A stretch of 64,000 nucleotides of DNA, from NCBI GenBank assembly GCA_022495005.1, contig JAGYXB010000083.1:887621-951620 (forward strand), written 5' to 3'. This document shows positions 61,801-64,000 of the stretch, piece by piece; position 1 is the stretch's first letter, and each line of letters opens with the position of its first letter. Position numbers and translations under genes: made by a program. This DNA comes from Rhyacophila brunnea (Eukaryota > Arthropoda > Insecta > Trichoptera > Rhyacophilidae). A model generated the notes under the pieces. The model worked only from the letters and a program-made list of their open reading frames with translations. It ran no database searches and was not told where the DNA came from.

Positions 61801-63796
61801 TGCAAAAAATCGTAACACCACTGCACAGTTATGTACCGAAATATGACTATATTCTAAAACATTAGAGCGAGAGGTTTAAAAGAATACTATTTTATGTAAC
61901 AAAAATACTTTATGCAGTCATCAGATGTTTAAAATAACTATAAAGGATAATAAGGCTTCAAATTATATAAATAGATTATCTACAACGTTTAAGGAGTGTC
62001 CAGGATCATGGTTTGAAAATACAATAAAAACTCAATTTTGACCTTTGACAAGCATGTCCCCCCTTAATAATTATATTTTTATGATAAATAATTGTTACCC
62101 ATTTCCTTAAACTATTAAGTTTGTTCCCTAGATCCAAACATGTTATAATAACAGATTTTTTACACAGTATGGTTGTCAGCCAATCACCCAACCCAATGGG
62201 TCTTGCTTAGAGTCAAACATGTATTGAAAAACATGTAATTTTTACCAAACACGGGATTCGAACCCGTAAACATGACTTCTGAAATGTATGTCAACAAACA
62301 ACTTTACCATGGGGCTCACCTACATAAAATATGTACTCATAGATATGTAAATAATGATGTACTTCAATATACTATTTTTAAAACTTAAGAGTTCTTAAAA
62401 CCTACTGTGTGTTCTAAGGAAGACGACATCGCAATCTTGGAGTAAAGGAAGTAGAGGGTATTAGACTAAAGGGTAATAAATGAATTAAGACATTCCTATT
62501 GCAATGTTCTCATTGTCACCTAAATATCCAACATACTACATTCTGCTTTTGAAATAGCGACTGAATCTCGTAAATCGTTGTTGAAACTAGAAAATTGTGT
62601 AACTCCGTTTTAATCGAAAATTGACTTTGAATGCCATCTAGTGGCTGTTGATAATATCTATACATCTTGAAAATTTTGTAATTCCAGAAAAATTGTAACA
62701 TTGTTAAATCATAGATGATTTAACTCGAAAACCATATATTTGTATAGGAAACCATAATGTTTTTTGTCTCTCCTGTAAAGTAGTGTTTTTGGAGTTACAC
62801 AATTTTCTAGTTTCAACGACAAAATTAAAATTCCTCTTCAAGGTAATGTAATGTAGTTACATAATATCACATAATTTAATAGGAAGTGTTAATTTTATTG
62901 TTGAAAATATTAGACATTTTACAGGACCATTGTTTATATTCAACAGCTAAATTAAAGCAACATGTTTTCGTAAACAGTAATATTTTGAGATGCCTAATTA
63001 TTGCTGACATAATGCATTATGCAGAATTAAGTGTATAAACCAACTATTTTTGCATGGTATATCAATTATTATCAAGAAATTATGCTTATTAGGTGAAATT
63101 TCAAATGAACATTCGAAAACTGGTAACAATTAATGTACATAATAACAATATATCTTTGTATGTTATATTTTTATAAGTCAGGCATTTCTAATAGCGCCCA
63201 TTGCAAAATATTGATAATAATATATCAGGTTTCATCAGAGGTGTGTTTTTTTTTAAATTTATAAAAAGGTAAAATGGAAAATTGATTCCAAAATTGGCTA
63301 AATAATAGCAAAACTGTCATATTTCCTTAGACTTTCTAATTTACCTATTTTTTTCTATATATTGAAAAGAGTTTCAAATTAATTTAATGTTTATTAACTT
63401 TAAAATTGAAAGTGTAATAAAAAATAAAATTAAATAACATTATGTACTTATATTGTTTACTTTCTTTATAATTATTTAGATGTTAATTTCAATAAAATCG
63501 TGTGGGCAACTCATTCAGTTGGGAACCCCCTGTTCAAATTTCAGCTAATATTTCTGCATTGTTAGACAACTATCATATTTCAACTAGCTAGATAATAATA
63601 TTGTGTAATTTTGATGAATCTTTTTACTTACACTAGCAGTTCCTTCACTCGGTGGAGAGAGCATTTGAGTATCCCCATTGACTTTCAATGATATCGAATA
63701 TCCTTTATTGCCCGGGTATAAATTTAAGATCAACACATTTAAATTCATTCTAGTTAACAACTTCTCTAATAAATAAGAGTTGATTTTCAAGCCTTG
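43808..63796 (-). CDS. Spt20: SPT20 / SUPT20H homologue, SAGA subunit (5' partial)
   Basis: Exons, 5' to 3': 63796-63632, 61467-61228, 60442-60230, 59414-59244, 57735-57396, 56877-56738, 50287-50211, 49778-49523, 48828-48024, 47053-46779, 45819-45675, 44913-44800, 43896-43808. All thirteen join in phase, giving 1009 residues plus TAA. Residues 1-206 form the Spt20 domain with NLNVLILNLYPGNKGYSI, DNEELPIVLLDLLE, GCIIAQIRDYRQ and EDRLLLESAMVLATAPPLCL, all close to vertebrate SUPT20H as I recall it. After a basic segment and the RYIQQFTEIFTEEGRKSV block, residues 424-1009 are Gln/Ala/Pro-rich. Spt20 is a scaffold subunit of the SAGA histone-acetyltransferase coactivator in the nucleus. The initial exon(s) lie beyond 64000. 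The 3' limit is the stop codon; the UTR is not defined. Confidence 0.88.
44800..44913 (-). CDS. Spt20: Spt20 exon (tail)
   Basis: Acceptor TATTTGCAG, donor CCAG|GTAAAA. Encodes HLMAGGMKSGTPLTLVQRPR and NKLPTTATVP. Phase 1 into the terminal exon gives a Gly codon. Confidence 0.7.
45675..45819 (-). CDS. Spt20: Spt20 exon (tail)
   Basis: Acceptor CGTTCCAG, donor ATCA|GTGAGT. Encodes VQIPGLAQPISLSLNVSTAG and a Pro/Ser stretch ending LLSLPI. The sequence at the acceptor, CCAGGTTCAAATCCCAGG, looks like a tRNA T-arm, but the frame continues from the previous exon in phase. Confidence 0.7.
46779..47053 (-). CDS. Spt20: Spt20 exon (Ala-rich tail)
   Basis: Acceptor AATATAG, donor ACAG|GTAAAG. 91 whole codons, Ala/Asn/Ser-rich (NNAAAIAAENNSKKN) and a Pro-rich LMAPPPSSPSLQ. 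The plus-strand ORF on top of it is a mirror of the GC-rich codons. Confidence 0.8.
48024..48828 (-). CDS. Spt20: Spt20 exon (large Gln-rich)
   Basis: 805 bp, the longest exon. Acceptor TTCTATTCTAG, donor CCG|GTTAGT. Codes QAQLQAAPTTVQQLQANQQQ at the start and TNPAISALVTSLMNSAHQFQ near the end, with about one quarter Gln and imperfect GVTLQGQ-type repeats in the middle. Such Gln-rich tails are known in metazoan SUPT20H. The several ORFs in other frames here come from the high G+C content. Confidence 0.85.
49008..49203. mobile_element. pogo-like MITE in Spt20 intron
   Basis: Ends CAGTAAAACCCCATTAATAC and the complement of CGGTAAAACCCCGTTAATTC, with TA duplications (49006-49007 and 49204-49205). 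Same family as 40375-40608. Confidence 0.75.
49523..49778 (-). CDS. Spt20: Spt20 exon (Pro/Ser/Leu-rich)
   Basis: Acceptor CAATTCTAG, donor CTG|GTTAGC. Encodes TVVGVVKPSPSPSLVPAAQS, LPLSLNQIPRLPQLTPVP and NAHRRTISANLPLL. Confidence 0.8.
50211..50287 (-). CDS. Spt20: Spt20 exon (short, Gln/Ala)
   Basis: Only 77 bp. Acceptor ACATTTTCAG, donor CCCAG|GTACAG. Encodes GHAAQQLALQARAQNHSANP. Found by splice signals and phase, since it is too short for an ORF call. Confidence 0.75.
50741..52012 (-). mobile_element. Near-complete mariner element
   Basis: 1272 bp with ~28-bp inverted ends beginning CGAGGGTGGGTCAATAATTC and TA on each side. Its length, ends and protein place it in the mariner (DD34D) family. 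It lies in the 6.4-kb Spt20 intron, in the same orientation as the gene. Confidence 0.95.
50800..51834 (-). pseudogene. Mariner transposase, broken by two single-base deletions
   Basis: Starts at MEKIEFRAVIKHFNIKG and reads through the paired helix-turn-helix region (ATIYNWLNEFKR, SGRPVEVTT). The first catalytic motif, FVTVDETWIHHYTPETK, is followed by a one-base loss near 51310, after SKQWIA. A second frame carries KVMATVFWDAREIIFVDYLE and the second Asp in ILFHQDNARVH. The third motif, YSPDLAP, is followed near 50997 by another one-base loss, after which DFFLFPNLKKWLSGQRFF and the C-terminus continue in the third frame. All three catalytic Asp are present, 34 residues between the last two. 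The transposase cuts and joins the element at TA sites, but this copy cannot make it. Confidence 0.92.
52013..53859. other. Intronic DNA between mariner and piggyBac
   Basis: Part of the Spt20 intron. A C/G-rich patch near 52155-52230 stands out. I see no exon or element I can name. Confidence 0.45.
53873..55988 (+). pseudogene. piggyBac-type transposase relic
   Basis: Pieces in several frames reconstruct the piggyBac transposase order. The first Asp is in AHNSIDEQMMPFTGRCRHRQ, followed by NPVGLKNFVLAARDG. The second is YTDRFFTSLKLAD in a shifted frame. After the inserted P1 module come TGTVRSNR and VKWKENKSVL. The third Asp is in MSMGGIDLCDRIIAYYRT. The end is a Cys-rich finger, CRYPGCKSRTRYICIKC. 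Frameshifts occur around 54450-54500 and 54780, and further stops lie between 55240 and 55400. The 5' part (53873-54000) has an acidic GYESDNSDD stretch. PiggyBac transposases cut and paste at TTAA. This copy is inactive. Confidence 0.85.
54855..55237 (+). mobile_element. TTAA-flanked module P1, copy 3 (inside piggyBac ORF)
   Basis: Bounded by TTAA at 54855-54858 and 55234-55237, with inverted ends (GGCCATGCATTAGTTGAGGC against a complement-like GGTGACGCATCAGTGAAACG). Shares the central ATTCATTGACATGTTTTC block with copies at 19020 and 42097. Taking it out, leaving one TTAA, lines up KMFL with TGTVRSNR as expected for a piggyBac transposase. Confidence 0.88.
55991..56737. other. Intron after the piggyBac relic
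   Basis: AT-rich, AATATTATTATTATA-like simple sequence around 56470-56515. No element called. Confidence 0.5.
56738..56877 (-). CDS. Spt20: Spt20 exon (conserved block after SEP domain)
   Basis: 140 bp, acceptor CGCATTTTACAG, donor GATG|GTAAGC. Encodes SRYIQQFTEIFTEEGRKSVR and IKHIVPGQSPRISFTAG. Positioned where SUPT20H has its conserved segment after FIIGS. This exon was too short for an ORF call and was recovered from the donor signal. Confidence 0.85.
57396..57735 (-). CDS. Spt20: Spt20 exon (middle)
   Basis: Acceptor ATTGTCAG. Encodes VLRPVLAPRVESPPLAVPSD, MEEYILETERAS and LGELYVDRDHVEGERNGS, ending CRFLLG. The donor, CTGG|GTTCTT, is weak; reading through gives a stop after one residue (TCT TAA). 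Confidence 0.85.
57736..59243 (-). other. Spt20 intron with one hAT-type element
   Basis: Contains the element at 58598-59128. The rest is AT-rich and shows nothing I can name. Confidence 0.5.
58598..59128. mobile_element. hAT-type non-autonomous element with CTCGAGATT repeats
   Basis: Ends TAGAGTTGGATATTTCCCG and the complement of TAAAGTTGGGTTTCGGGAA are flanked by a perfect 8-bp duplication, GGTGTAGC (58590-58597, 59129-59136). The subterminal zones carry many ATTCTCGAGA / TCCCGAAAT palindromic motifs. ORFs inside are repeats, not genes. Confidence 0.88.
59244..59414 (-). CDS. Spt20: Spt20 exon
   Basis: 171 bp, phase 0 at both ends. Encodes VAVNRKRRLDQLTQHRGLGL and LDMISKQRARATPA, matching the basic RLLDFLQKRKERK segment of SUPT20H. 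Donor GAG|GTGACT. Confidence 0.88.
60230..60442 (-). CDS. Spt20: Spt20 exon (SEP domain, third part)
   Basis: 213 bp, phase 0 at both ends. Encodes SIISDVNAIARAGSWGREDR, LLLESAMVLATAPPLCLEP and RRQARRYSQ; strongly similar to the SUPT20H segment around [20 protein letters not shown]. Confidence 0.92.
61228..61467 (-). CDS. Spt20: Spt20 exon (SEP domain, second part)
   Basis: 240 bp, phase 0. Encodes EEELLSYIDNEELPIVLLDL, SGCIIAQIRDYRQ and HHVLLKPTTQ, the most conserved Spt20-family region. Confidence 0.93.
62140..62312 (-). mobile_element. tRNA-derived SINE (family S2), copy 2
   Basis: On the minus strand the head has GAGCCCCATGGTAAAG and the T-arm ACGGGTTCGAATCCCGT. The body has TGGCTGACAACCAT and GTAAAAAATCTG, matching the copy at 20728. 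Not a functional tRNA. Confidence 0.65.
62573..62820. repeat. Inverted-repeat element
   Basis: Arms contain GAAACTAGAAAATTGTGTAA and its complement, about 30 bp each, around a ~185-bp centre. The right half has TCTCTCCTGTAAA, also present in the inverted repeat at 594-836, so the two may be related. Confidence 0.65.
63632..63796 (-). CDS. Spt20: Spt20 exon (first in window)
   Basis: 165 bp, phase 0. Encodes GLKINSYLLEKLLTRMNLNV and LILNLYPGNKGYSISL. The acceptor GATTTGCAG shows that at least one more 5' coding exon lies beyond 64000. Confidence 0.92.
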
Positions 63797-64000
63797 CTGC
63801 AAATCAAAACATACAAACGAATGATATTAATGACAAATAAAATCAAAATCACAGGTAACAAAAAGTCAATTCAATCGGAGACGTGGAACGGATAACGTTA
63901 ATCCGTCATCAAACTATGAGAACAAACACAAATCGAAATACAATTAAACGTGGTATCCACATAATTGCTAGATCAATCCCTTTTCATCCGGATCTATCAG
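63797..64000. other. Intron upstream of first visible Spt20 exon
   Basis: Follows (on the minus strand, precedes) the TTTGCAG acceptor. No coding sequence recognised to the window edge. Confidence 0.55.

Larger units (their letters stand above)
59415..63631 (-). other. 5' Spt20 introns: contents
   Basis: Three introns of about 0.8-2.2 kb. The largest (61468-63631) contains a SINE and an inverted-repeat element. A lone pogo-like end, AGTAGAACCCGAATTATCCG, lies at about 60044 without a partner. Confidence 0.5.

Noticed and set aside
1..64000. CRISPR array, operon or other prokaryotic system
   Set aside because: Introns, host gene identities and TE content are eukaryotic; no regularly spaced repeats of the CRISPR type were seen.

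Overview
This window is an AT-rich (roughly two-thirds A+T) piece of an animal nuclear genome, almost certainly an insect. Genes are split by spliceosomal introns of up to about 10 kb, and the spacer DNA is full of DNA-transposon relics (mariner, hAT, piggyBac, pogo-like), tRNA-derived SINEs and non-LTR fragments. The order is not certain; Hemiptera and Lepidoptera both fit. No prokaryotic features, CRISPR arrays, plasmid or viral genes were seen.

Two host genes converge tail to tail. On the + strand, 3246-31664 holds the 3' seven coding exons of a synaptotagmin-12-like gene (450 codons plus stop; the membrane-anchor exons lie upstream). It encodes a Ser/Pro-rich linker followed by C2A and C2B. 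On the - strand, 63796 down to 43808 holds thirteen coding exons (1009 codons plus stop) of an SPT20/SUPT20H homologue, the SAGA coactivator scaffold subunit: an Spt20 (SEP-type) domain at the N-terminal side, then a long Gln/Ala/Pro-rich low-complexity tail. Its first exon(s) lie beyond 64000. All exon junctions of both genes keep phase, which is the main support for the models. About 12 kb without a recognisable host gene separates the two stop codons.

Nearly everything else I can interpret is mobile DNA. There is a mariner fossil with a hAT-type MITE inside it (3.6-4.5 kb), a 5'-truncated non-LTR retrotransposon with a 12-14 bp target duplication (15.2-16.5 kb), and two related hAT-type elements (18.7-20.1 and 41.8-42.7 kb), each carrying a nested TTAA-flanked module. 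Four copies of a ~240-bp hAT MITE occur at 29.6-36.6 kb, all with 8-bp duplications. An almost intact mariner (50.7-52.0 kb) and a decayed piggyBac (53.9-56.0 kb) sit in one Spt20 intron; the piggyBac is interrupted by a third copy of the TTAA module. Several palindromic MITEs and three pogo-like MITEs are also present.

I found no evidence for a new gene system. The observations most worth following are the nested TTAA module found in opposite orientations at the same host site, its precise insertion into the piggyBac ORF, and a near-perfect 46-bp-arm hairpin at 21.9 kb.
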